NCBI RefSeq assembly: GCF_000002425.4
Contig: NC_037257.1
Coordinates: 15,572,708 to 15,636,707, forward strand
Length of the DNA stretch: 64,000 nucleotides
Direction: 5' to 3'
Source: Physcomitrium patens
Taxonomy: Eukaryota > Streptophyta > Bryopsida > Funariales > Funariaceae
Shown here in pieces: positions 36,826 to 47,200 of this stretch. The notes under the pieces are model-generated. The model did no database searches and was not told the DNA's origin. It saw only the letters and a list, made by a program, of their open reading frames with translations. Position numbers and translations under genes: made by a program. How positions within the stretch are numbered: position 1 is the first letter of the stretch; each line of letters starts with the position of its first letter.

Positions 36826-36836
36826 TTGACAAGAGT
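36826..36836 (+). other. Candidate self-priming primer-binding site
   Basis: TTGACAAGAGT lies two nucleotides after the 5' LTR and is the exact reverse complement of ACTCTTGTCAA (36638-36648), the predicted 5' end of the element RNA. The same 11-mer stands at the same place in B (42852-42862, minus), C (28036-28046) and G (60517-60527). A tRNA-iMet-like TATCAGAGC is found further in at 36848 but is less conserved. Confidence 0.65.
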
Positions 36837-37034
36837 ACACTTACAATATCAGAGCTTTGTTTTTCCTGAATAAGAGTGGATTACCCCTTTCTCTTGACAA
36901 GGCATAAGCGTATTAGAAGTTTGCGGATTACCCACTTCTAAACTGATATTGTTCTTAGTATCTTCTTTCTTATCAAGTCTTTCTTTTCTTTTGTCTTGAG
37001 CAGTATCAAACAAATTTTTCTTCTTAGTGTCATT

Positions 37035-38039
37035 ATGGCAGAGCTTGTTGAAATGAAGAGTGCAATGGCACAAATGTAAGACCAAATGAGGAAGTTAATG
37101 CTTGCGATGCATCAACTCAATTCACCAACATATGAAAGAACAAGAATAGCAGAAAGTGGAGATATAGAGATGATCGGAGCTGCTTCAACATCTACAACAA
37201 ATCATGTTCCTTCTCCAATTGTACAACACCCTATAAGCACTAGAGAACCAAGAATTGCCTTACCCGAGAAATTTGATGGTACGAGATGAAAGTTTCGAGG
37301 GTTCATCAATCAAGTACAATTGGCAATTGAACTTCAACTGCAAAGCTATCCAACTCCAGGATCACAAGTCAGGTTTATTGGCACTCTACTTTCTGGTTCT
37401 GCATTATCGTGGTTTTCATCTTTTCTTGAACAACGAAATCCAATATTGGACAATTTGGAAGCTTTTTTGGTGGAGTTTCGATCTATGTATGGTGAACACG
37501 ATGCAACTCATGTTACAACAAATAAGATCCAAATTCTGCGACAAGGAAATCGCTCAGTAACAGTGTATGCTTCACAATTTTGACAACTTACAATTGACAT
37601 CAAGTGGGATGATGTTGCACTCATCAGTCAATTTCTTTATGGATTGCAATACGAAGTTAAGAAATTGATGCTCAACTTACCTGATCCTCAAACTTTGAGT
37701 CAAGCAATCGATTTTGCGGTAAACTGTGATAATCGACTTTTCGAATTTTGATCTGAGAATCATTCACGGGAACCTCAACGTTATTACTCAATGGCAACAT
37801 CAACATCTTTGCCAAACGTACATTCGGAAGTAGAAGACATGCAAATTGACGCGGTACATTTTAAACCCCTAATTGAGCAAGAAAAGATTCGTCGTCGTCA
37901 AGAAGGATTATGTTTATATTGCGGAGAACCTAAGCACACTGCTCAACATTGTCCAAAAAAATGATGCAACTATAAAATGAAGGGTACGACGATCAAAGAA
38001 GACAACATGTCGGAAAATGGATTCGTCCAGCTACAATAG
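37035..38039 (+). pseudogene. Gag of Gypsy A
   Basis: 334-codon frame (stop TAG 38037-38039) with five in-frame stops at codons 15 (TAA), 85, 183, 239 and 310 (all TGA). No indels. The N-terminus is MAELVEMKSAMAQM, the core includes QVQLAIELQLQSYPTPGSQVR and LLSGSALSWFSSFLEQ (retrotransposon gag capsid region), and the CCHC knuckle CLYCGEPKHTAQHC is at 37911-37952. The TGA at codon 310 is CGA in element G, showing a CGA-to-TGA change. The structural protein would package element RNA into virus-like particles. Confidence 0.92.
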
Positions 38040-38044
38040 GGACC

Positions 38045-41000
38045 GTGCAGCTGGAACCTTGTACAATTCCTAATGAAGGTCCTATCCTCTCCTCAGAACC
38101 CTCTCCTTGTTTTATAATAGACTTATATTTAGGACCTAAGAATTACAAAGCCTCTGCTTTATTAGATTCGGGAGCCTCAGCATGTTTTTTAGATGAACAA
38201 TTTGTTAAAAGTCGTAAAATACCTTTTGTACAGAAACCTAAACCAGTACATGTAGAAGTCATAGATGGTCGTCCCTTGTCTTCTGGAGATGTCACTCATG
38301 AAACTCATCCTATAAAAGTAACAATAGACGGTCATGATAGCTACATAGCTTTTAACATAATTAAATCCCCGTCGAATCCAGTTATTTTAGGTTTATCCTA
38401 GCTAGAAAAATATAACCCTCGAATAGATTGGAATTTACGTAAACTTGATTTTTCCCAGAGCGTTATTAATAGTTCTACCAACCAAGTAAAAAATTATAAG
38501 TCTAGTATAGTAAAACCCGTACTGATAGGTGCAAAAGCATTTATACACCCAGCAAAAGAAGGATCAACTTTTGCTATTTATGCTGCACCTATTTCTGAAA
38601 ACGTAAAGTCTTCAAGTGGCATTCCAAGTCAATATCAGGAGTATCAAGACGTTTTTGAGAAAAAGAATGGAGATATTCTTCCTGAGCATCGCCCATATGA
38701 TTGTTCAATCAACCTCAAGGAAGGAACTCAGCCACCATTTGGACCAATTTACAGTTTATCGCAAGATGAGATGGCTGAACTCAAGACATATATTGACGAG
38801 AATTAAGCGAAGAATTTCATACGCCATTCAAAATCTCCAGCAGAAGCTCCAATTCTATTCGTAAAGAAAAAAGATGGATCTTTACGAATGTGTGTTGATT
38901 ATCGAGGACTCAACAAGATCACAATCAAGAACAGGTATCCATTACCTTTGATATCAGGACTCCTTGACCAGTTGAATCAAGCTAAGATCTATACAAAAAT
39001 AGATCTAAGAGGAGCATATAATCTAGTACGGATCAAAGAAGGAGATGAATGGAAGATTGCGTTTCGAATCAGGTATGGACATTTTGAACATAATGTCATG
39101 CCCTTTGGACTCACGAATGCACCAGCTGCTTTTCAACATCTCATGAATGATGTATTTTGTGAATTCTTAGATAATTTTGTCGTCTGCTATCTAGACGATA
39201 TCCCGATCTATTCTAAGAACGTCGAAGAACATGAAATACATGTTCGTCAAGTATTACAAAAACTTAGAGATGCAGGATTGTACGCTAAGATGGAAAAGTA
39301 TGTATTACATACTACTCAAGTTGACTTTTTAGGATACATCATTTCAAATGATGGTCTCATGATGGATTCTAAGAAAGTCCAAACAATCATGGATTGGAAG
39401 ATTCCAAGGACAGTAACAGATGTCCAATGTTTCTTAGGATTTGCCAATTACTATCGGATCTTCATCAAAGATTTCTCACGAGTTGCAGCTCCACTTACAC
39501 GCTTGACTAGTAAAGATAAATTTCAATGGAATCAAGAAGCGGAAGCAGTATTTGAAGCCTTGAAGACATTGTTTGTCTATGCACCAGTCTTATATCGTGT
39601 TGACTTTTCCAAGGCATTTTTTATGAAAACAGATGCATCAGATTTTGCCTTGGGTGCAGTTTTATCACAAATGGGATCAGATGACAAACTTCATCTGATA
39701 GCTTTTCATTCAAGAAAATTCTCAGCAGCCGAGATCAATTATGAGATCCATGATAAAGAACTTCTTGCGATCGTGGATTCCTTTCAAGAATGGCGTTATT
39801 ATCTAGAAGGCGCTTCTAGTTCAGTCACTGTGTATATAGATGACAAGAACCTCGAGTATTTCATGTCAGCACGCGTATTGAATGGTCGTCAAGCTCGTTG
39901 GAGTATGTCTTTGTCAAGATTCGAGTTCATTATCACTTATCGGCCAGAAAAACAATAAGGTTTATCTGATGCCCTATCTAGACGTTCTTATTTTGTACCA
40001 AAAGAAGGAGATGCAGCTTTTGAGCAACAAAGAATGGTCCTCTTGAAACCGGAGCAATTTCATCTCCGAGCAATGAAATCAACATTGACTGTTGATTCAA
40101 CTTTTCTCAAGCAAATCCAGTCCAGTATGTCCTCAGACCCTCTTGTTTATGATATCGAGAATAATTCTTCCAAGTTTCATGATCCTTCTAAGTTCGAGTT
40201 CAAAAATAATCTATTATATTTTGAAGGACGCCTATATGTTCCAGAAGGAGAAGCACGTTCACGTGTTCTTCAAGCACGTCATGACTTTCCAGCAACAGGG
40301 CACTTTGGATATAATAAGACTTTGGAACTCATATCAAGAGATTTTTGGTGGCCACAAATGTGGAAGTCAGTCAAAGACTTTGTACAATCATGTGATATTT
40401 GTTCAAGATCAAAAATTCCTCGTCATCGACCTTACGGACTTCTTCAGCCATTAACTATACCAGAACAACCATGGTCTTCTGTTTCTATGGATTTCATCAC
40501 AGATCTTCCAAGCTCAAGATCTTATGATTCTATATTTGTGATAGTAGATCGTTTCACCAAGATGGCATATTTTGTGCCATGTACAAAATCTATCACAGGT
40601 GAAGAAACAACTAAGCTTTTCATTGATAATATCTATCGCTATCATGGATTACTTAAAGATATCATATCGGATAGGGGAAATCAATTTGTGTCAAGATTTT
40701 GGAGGACCCTTTTTAAGATTTTAAAAGTGGACATAAAGCTATCTTCGGCTTTCCATCCTCAAACTGATGGACAAACAGAGCGCGTAAACCAAGTCTTGGA
40801 GCAATATTTAAGGTGTACTATCAACTACCAACAAAATGATTGGACAACCCTTCTGCTATTGGCAGAGTTTGCTTATAATAATAAGATACATTCTTCTATG
40901 CAACAAACACCTTTCTTTGCTAATTATGGCTATCATCCACGACTTGATACTTTTGATTTTTTAAAAGTTGATAATCCTGCAGCAGAAGATATGGCAAATC

Positions 41001-41533
41001 GGTTGTCAGAGTTACATGCAATAATGAAGATGCAATTGAAGGAAGCTCAAGAACGACGAAAGATAAACGCAGATTTATATCGTAAGAAGCAACCACAACT
41101 CAATGTGGGTGATAAGGTATGGCTACTTCATCGCAATATCAAGACTACTCGACCTTGTGACAAGTTGGACTATCGTAGGTTTGGTCCCTTTTCTGTTTCT
41201 GAACAGATCAACCCAGTTGCATATCGGTTACATCTACCGGAGTCAATGAAGATCCATCCTGTATTCCATGTGTCTCTTCTTGAACCATATAAGACAGTGG
41301 ATATACAAGGAAGCAGACAAATGCCACCGCCTCCTATAGAAATAGATAATAATGAAGAATTTGAGGTGGAAGAGATATTAGACTCAAGGCGGCGCCGAAA
41401 TAAGCAGGAATATCTTGTTCATTGGCGCGGATATGATATTAGTGAACGCACATGAGAGCCATCCAGGAATCTAGCAAATGCATCAACTAAAGTCAAAGTT
41501 TTTCATCAACGACATCCATCAAAACCAAGATGA
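38045..41533 (+). pseudogene. Pol of Gypsy A: protease, RT, RNase H, integrase, chromodomain
   Basis: One continuous frame in the -1 register relative to gag, overlapping the gag end (true start not defined), with four nonsense codons: TAG at 38399-38401, TAA near 38804, TAA at 39956-39958, TGA at 41453-41455. Protease triad DSGAS at 38165. RT (38880-39500) has [39 protein letters not shown] and an intact YLDD (39188-39199). RNase H has KTDASDFALGAVLSQ. Integrase has the HHCC module (HDFPATGHFGY ... SCDICSR) and the DDE core (MDFITDL, SDRGNQFVS, QTDGQTERVNQ). The chromodomain (EEFEVEEILDSR, YLVHWRGYDISERT) loses its last Trp to TGA. The catalytic residues are all present, making A the reference copy for the family. 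Confidence 0.95.
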
Positions 41534-41627
41534 AAATCTCTCTTATAAAAGAGACAAGATTGAGGCAAGATAACATTCAATTTCTTATCCTTGTTTATAA
41601 CTTCTTTGCATTTGTGACGCTAATTAG

Positions 41628-42050
41628 ATGGAGAGCCAACAACCAGCGGATTCAACTCAAGAACCTTCGTTTGCTGACCTGTCGGACGAGACATTACGAT
41701 TGTCACAACCTTCAAGAGGATGCAATCGAGATGAAGATCTTCAAGAATGACATGTTCTTCCTCGAATAGATGGTGAGATACAACGCGTTTGGTATCACGA
41801 TTTGGAAAGGGACTCTCGATGTTTGGTGATTTTGCTAGAAGTAGGAACAACTCCTGATGGTGTTCCAAATATTCTATTCGAAGGAAGTTACGAAGGCCTC
41901 AACAATGATCAAATAACTGGGTGGTCTTCCCGCCCTGGTATGGGACACTACCGATGGTTGAGAGGCCCTATCAATCATCTTCGAAGAGAACAGAGATCAG
42001 AGTATGTGGCGAATACAATTTGTCGCATCATAGATTTCCTCAACATATGA
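41628..42050 (+). pseudogene. Accessory reading frame between pol and the 3' LTR, element A
   Basis: The ATG is 94 nt after the pol stop and the frame is 140 codons with one in-frame TGA at codon 41 (41748-41750). The first 40 residues are polar and acidic (MESQQPADSTQEPSF...). The C-terminal 100 contain IQRVWYHDLERD, LVILLEVGTTPDGVP, YEGLNNDQITGW, MGHYRWLRG and a basic-amphipathic end INHLRREQRSEYV. No signal peptide, membrane span or known fold is evident. Conserved in B at the same length. It ends 41 nt before the 3' LTR, so it must be translated from a downstream start, reinitiation or a separate RNA. Function unknown. Confidence 0.75.
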
Positions 42051-42091
42051 TGATCGCTCCTCGTGGAACTCATCTCTAGAAGAGGGGGTAA

Positions 42092-42652
42092 TGTCACGGC
42101 CATAATCATGTAAGCTAATAATTACATATAGAAATAGGTAGAAGTAAATAAAAGTTGATAAAAGTAAGTTAATTCTATAATATTTAATATAGAAGCTTCC
42201 TAGAAACTTCTTAGACGTTGCTTTGACTTCATAGGTGTCTTTAATTGACTTTTTGGATTAGAAACGTGGTCAACAAGTTGGCCATGTGCCACACATATTG
42301 TTAGCTTGAAGATCAAGCTAACTATGTGGCCCACACGTAGAAAAACTTGCCTTGTAAGTCAAGGCATGTGTCCTACAAAGTCAACACATATTAGAGGTCT
42401 TATAGAACGTCGCCACGTATCCACTAGTTAGATAGTATATATAGAGACAAGAGTGAAGGCTTCTTCACTCTTGTCAACTCCTTTCTTGCTTCTAGTCTAG
42501 TTTCAAGGGTGTTTAGTTTTCTTGTCTTTTGGCAATAGCCATTCTAGTTTCTCTTTTCAATATACATACTTATTATTCATATTTTGTTACTTTTCTTTGA
42601 GTCAAGGCTTACTTGTCTGAATTGTTTTTTCATCGAGTTCTTGTCCTTGACA
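42092..42652 (+). repeat. 3' LTR of Gypsy A
   Basis: 561 bp, about 98% identical by eye to 36263-36823. Preceded by the purine tract AGAAGAGGGGGTAA and followed by ATAAC. Confidence 0.97.
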
Positions 42653-42864
42653 ATAACACTTAGAAAAGAGAAGAATTCTAATATCGCTCAAGACAAATAG
42701 AAGAGAGAACTTGAGAACAAAGAAAATACTAAGGACAATATCAGTTTAGAAGAGGATAATCCGCAACTTCTAATATGCTTGTGTCTTATAAAAAAAAGAG
42801 GGATAATCGACTCTTAATCAAGATTAGACAAAGCTTTGATATTGTAGGTATACTCTTGTCAATT

Positions 42865-42942
42865 TGTCAAGGATAAGAACATAATAAAGACAAATAAATA
42901 AGTGAGACTTCTTTCAAAGAAAGATGACAAAATAGAAATAAC

Positions 42943-42996
<54 letters not shown>

Positions 42997-43460
42997 AAGA
43001 AACTGGAATGGCTATTGCCAAAATACAAGAAAACTAGAGACCCTTGAAACTAGATTGGAAGCAAAAAAAGAATTGATAAGAGTAAAGAAGGCTTGACCCT
43101 TGTCTCCATATATTTTATCTAACTAGGGGCTATGTGGCGACGTTCTATAGGACCTCCAATATGTGTTGACTTTGTAAGACACATGCTTTGACTTACAAGG
43201 CAAGTTTTTCTACATGTGGGCCACATTGTTAGCTTGGTCTTCAAGCTAACAACATGTCTGGCACATGGCCAACTTGTTGACCACGTTTCTAATCCAAAAA
43301 GTCAATTAAAGACACCTATGAAGTCAAAGCAGCGTCTAGGAAGTTTCTAGAAAGCTTCTATATTAAATATTATAGAATTAACTTACTTTTATCTACTTTT
43401 ACTTACTTCTACCTATTTATATATATGTAATTACTGGATTACATGAGTATGTCCGTGACA
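42865..43460 (-). repeat. 5' LTR of Gypsy B
   Basis: 596 bp. The extra length relative to 561 comes from a (TA)n expansion at about 42945-42991. Plus-strand ends are TGTCAAGGAT and TCCGTGACA. The predicted RNA start on the minus strand reads ACTCTTATCAA (43083-43073), one change from A. Confidence 0.92.
42945..42991. repeat. (TA)n microsatellite within the 5' LTR of B
   Basis: About 47 nt of alternating TA, absent from the corresponding place in the other LTR of B and in both LTRs of A, so it expanded after insertion. Confidence 0.9.
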
Positions 43461-43465
43461 GATAG

Positions 43466-44535
43466 ATTGAAAGATCATAAGAATAATAAGAGATGTATAA
43501 TGCTTTTTGAGTTTTGTCAATTATTTTCAAATCTTTATCAAAAACTTTGCTCAAGTTGGAATTCTACTAATACATTTGACTTGTAAAGATAAATTTGAGT
43601 AGAATTAAAAAGCCAAACCATCATTTTTTGCTTTAAATAAAAAATTTATTTCTATACTAATTTTCTATTTCTTTGATTTTTCTAAGGCATTATTTATAGA
43701 AATATATGCATCAAACTTTGCCTTGAGTATAGTATTGTTACAAATAGAAAAAAAATGTCAAATTCTATCTAGTAGCTTTTCATTCCAAGAAATTTTCAGT
43801 AGCCAAGATTAACCATGAGATCCATGACAAAGAACTTCTTATAATTGCAGATTCATTTCAAGAATGGCATCATTATCTAGAAGGTACTTCAAAACTAGTC
43901 ACAACATATATATAGATCACAAGAACCTCAAGTATTTCCTATAGGCACGTATTATGAATTGTTGCCAAGTCTATTAGAGTATGTTTCTATTAAGATTACA
44001 TATCGACTTAAAAAACAACAAGGTTTATTATATGTTCTTTCTAAATGCTCTTATCTTATATGAAAAGAAAAAAAAGTATCTTTTGTTCTACAAAGAACAA
44101 TCTTCTTGAAGCTATAGCATTTTCATCTTTGAGTAATGAAATCAACATTGACTGTTGATTCGACCTTTATCAAACAAATTCAATCAAGTAGGTCCTTTGA
44201 TTCTCTTATTTATGATATTAAGAATCTTTCTTCTAAGTTTCATGGTATTTCAAAGTTTGAGTTCAAGAACAACCTACTCGATTTTGAAGGACTCATATAT
44301 ATTCCAAAAGGAGAAGTATATTTACGTATTTTTCAAGCATGTCACAACTTTCTAGTAGTAGGACATTTTGGATACAACAAGACTTTAGATCTTATATCTA
44401 AAGATTTTTGGTGGTAGCAAATATAGAAGGCGGTAGAAAACTTTTTTTAGTCATGTGATGCTTGTTCAAGATTAAAAATTCCTTACTATTGATCCTGTGG
44501 ACTTCTTCAATCGTTGCCTATATCCAAACAACCAT
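43466..44535 (+). pseudogene. Gypsy element C, right part (RT end, RNase H, integrase zinc domain)
   Basis: Continues the RT frame broken at 30666. Fragments of the NYF.IFIKNF box, then KFSVAKINHEIHDKELL (RNase H), MKSTLTVDSTF and HNFLVVGHFGYNKTLDLISKDFWW (integrase zinc module, 44136-44417) are readable. C stops abruptly near 44535, in the sequence preceding the integrase core, so its 3' half is deleted. Confidence 0.85.
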
Positions 44536-45649
44536 GGTTTTGCTGACAAATTGAATTTAAAAGTTACAAAATTTAGATAAAATCTATTTTTATTTATAAT
44601 TATCTTTTGCAAAATAAGTTCAACTTAAGGTAACTTGAAGAAATTATTTTTTTAGTATAATTATTTTTAATATTATTATTTATTATTTATATAAATTTTA
44701 ATATATTTTTTTTGTCCATTTAATTAAATTTATTTTATCTTAAAGTTAAAAATGTTTTACTTTACAAATGACTACCTCTTCTAATAAATATTATATATTT
44801 AATTTTTCTATATTTTATTTCTTTTAAAATTATTTTATATGTATTTTATTATATAAAGTTAATTTTTTAAATTTTTAACCTTAATAGATGGAATTTTTAT
44901 AAATTATGCAAGATTTTATAATTTAAGTGAGATTATCCAATTTTATAGTTTTTAGGTCATTTGGATAATAAAAGAGTATGTAAGCAATGAACATATTTTT
45001 TTTTACCAACTTTCAAGAATCGGATATTCTGATTGGTAATGAAATTGTCTTCTTCTTGTTAGTACATTTTGTAGATTTTAATATCCAAATCACCATTCTT
45101 GGATATTTAAATTTGTAGAATAATAGATTAACAAAGTTCAATGCTAATGTTTATGAGTTTTTTGCACTAAATGAATTGATTCACATAAGTGTATTCATTG
45201 CAACTTGGTAATATTAGCTTTTATATATAAAAAATGCAGCAATGATAAATGGATAGATAAAAATATAATTTGGTTGTCTTACTGAAATTTTGATCAATTT
45301 AACAATAATATGCTACATGCTAAAAATGTATCAAAAATGAAATCAACTTAGAGATGCAACATTCTTTGGATTATAAAGTGGTGGACTATTGAGCAGATAT
45401 AAATTAGTGAGCTAAATTTAAATTTGTGCATTTAGAATTTAAAATTATTGTTTGTGCATTTAGGAGTACAAAGTAGTGTGCATTAATATTGAGCAATTAT
45501 AAATTAAACATAAATGAGAAAATTTATTTAGTTTAAATTCTAAATGCACAAATAAATAATTTCTATTCTTGATGGAACTACATTCATCTATTTGTTGTAA
45601 GAAAAATTAATACCTAAATTATAAAATTACTTGTCTAATTTTTTACTTA

Positions 45650-45700
<51 letters not shown>

Positions 45701-45946
45701 AAAATTTATAATGTTATAAATTTATAACATAGAAACATCTTTTGTTTTAGATAATATTATCAAGTAAGTATAAGTATGAACTAAGGAATATAGACTAAGG
45801 AAGTATATTTATCTATATAAATATATATAATTTTTTAATTAATATTTTAAAATATTTAAGTCTTTGCTTAAATGTCAAATTTTTTATTTTTTATTTTTTA
45901 ATGGAAGTTAGAATTGTATTGTGTATACATTTGAAATATATTTCTA
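44536..45946. other. AT-rich DNA with a 20-bp inverted repeat and (TA)n tract
   Basis: No gene seen. 45424-45443 and 45532-45551 are perfect 20-bp reverse complements (core TGCATTTAGAATTTAA) around an 88-nt spacer that itself holds another TTTGTGCATTTAG copy. A (TA)n run lies at about 45652-45695. Confidence 0.6.
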
Positions 45947-46425
45947 TGTCATAGACATATATAATTATCTAAATAAAAGTATCAGGTAAAAAATAAATAT
46001 ATATAGATTTGATAATAAACATGATTGTAATTTATTGATAGATTGAAAATTTGGCCAACAAATTGGCCATGTGTTGCGCATGTTTGTGACTTGTGGTACA
46101 ACTTGGCCATGTGGCACAGATGTAAGAAACTTATTTTTCAAGTTAGATATATATCTCACAATTTAGACACATATTGGAGATCCTATAGAATGTCACCATG
46201 TAGCTTCTAGTTAGATAGTATATAAGGAGGCAAGAGTAAAACCTTCTTTATTCTTGACAATACTTTTTTTTCTTTAGTTTTATTTCAAGAGCCTTTAATT
46301 TTCTTGCCTTTGGTAGTAGCCACTCTAGTTTAATATTGTACCATCTTTAAGTGATTATTTAATATTTTTTTAATAATACAAGAGTATAATGATATTTTGA
46401 TTTTTTGTGATTCATACCCTTGATA
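45947..46425 (+). repeat. Solo Gypsy LTR, degenerate (element F)
   Basis: 479 bp, begins TGTCATAGACATATAT and ends CCCTTGATA, aligning along its length with the LTR of C (same GGCCATGTG, GGAGATCCTATAGAATGTC, AGTATATAAGGAGGCAAG and TAGTAGCCACTCTAGTTTAATATT segments). Flanks TTCTA and TTTTA may be a decayed 5-bp duplication. No internal element sequence follows on either side. Confidence 0.8.
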
Positions 46426-47200
46426 TTTTATCTTTATTTCAAATATATAAAAAATTATTTAATAATACACAATTTTTTAAAAGTGGTTTCAAATATATTA
46501 TAAATTTCTATAAAAAATAAGCATATTTTAATTAAATATTATTGTATAAATTAACATAATTTCAACCTTTGAAACGATATGTCAAAAAAAAAAATTAATG
46601 AATAAATAGGTAAAAAATAATTTTTAATAATAAAAATTTAATTAAAATTAAAATAAAAGAAAAAAATCATATATACAAGATCAAATTTTATATATCAAAA
46701 GATTGAAATTAATGAAGACAACAAGTTTTTTGGAATGGTATATCGATCAAATATCTAACTTGAATTATAAACAATAAAATTGATACTCTAAATTAGAATT
46801 TACTTTAAGAAATGATATTCATTCCAAATTGATCTATGGTGTGATACAATTTGTCAAAAAGTATAAAATCACCTTTAATTCATATGCACTAAGAAAGATT
46901 CATGAACTACTACATTCATATTTTATTTTGTATATATAGATACAAATGCACTCCTTCTTACGTATCTTCTTAAAATCATGTTATTTTGTTTAAGTATGAT
47001 TGGATGTCTAAGTTTAATTCATTTATCGTTTGTAGTAATATGTGAGTCATCAAATTGACTCACTTGTTATTTTAGGATAAAAATATACATTTAGAATGCT
47101 TTAAATTTGAACTATTTATGGTGTTTCTACGACAAAGTTTTTATTTTATTTTATTTTAATAGTGCCGAAAACATCAATTGGCCATGCCCTTAAAACCAAA
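46426..47200. other. AT-rich spacer, no gene seen
   Basis: AT-rich DNA between the solo LTR and the CNX2 gene island. Nothing recognised. Confidence 0.55.

Larger units (their letters stand above)
36263..42652 (+). mobile_element. Gypsy element A: best-preserved chromodomain LTR retrotransposon
   Basis: 6390 bp with two 561-bp LTRs and a perfect 5-bp target duplication ATAAC (36258-36262 and 42653-42657), inserted just upstream of the gag start of element B. Order: LTR, self-complementary primer site, gag (37035-38039), pol in the -1 frame (about 38045-41533: protease, RT, RNase H, integrase, chromodomain), accessory frame (41628-42050), purine tract AGAAGAGGGGGTAA (42078-42091), LTR. By eye the two LTRs differ at about 11 of 561 positions, mostly transitions (about 2%). 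No indels are seen in gag or pol, only nonsense changes. Confidence 0.96.
30667..43460 (-). mobile_element. Gypsy element B (minus), itself interrupted by element A
   Basis: On the minus strand: 5' LTR 42865-43460, leader, [element A inserted at 36258-42657], gag, protease, RT, RNase H, integrase, chromodomain, accessory frame, purine tract, 3' LTR 30667-31227. It has inserted into element C with a nearly perfect 5-bp target duplication (CATAG/GATAG). It is more decayed than A: multiple stops and at least two frameshifts in pol. It shares gag and protease details with element G, so B and G form one subfamily and A another. Confidence 0.93.

Noticed and set aside
36842..36860. tRNA-initiator-Met-like primer site (TATCAGAGC) in Gypsy A
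   Set aside because: It begins about 25 nt inside the leader, and in B and G it reads TATCAAAGC and is absent in C, whereas the 11-mer next to the LTR is identical in all. Kept only as the competing explanation.
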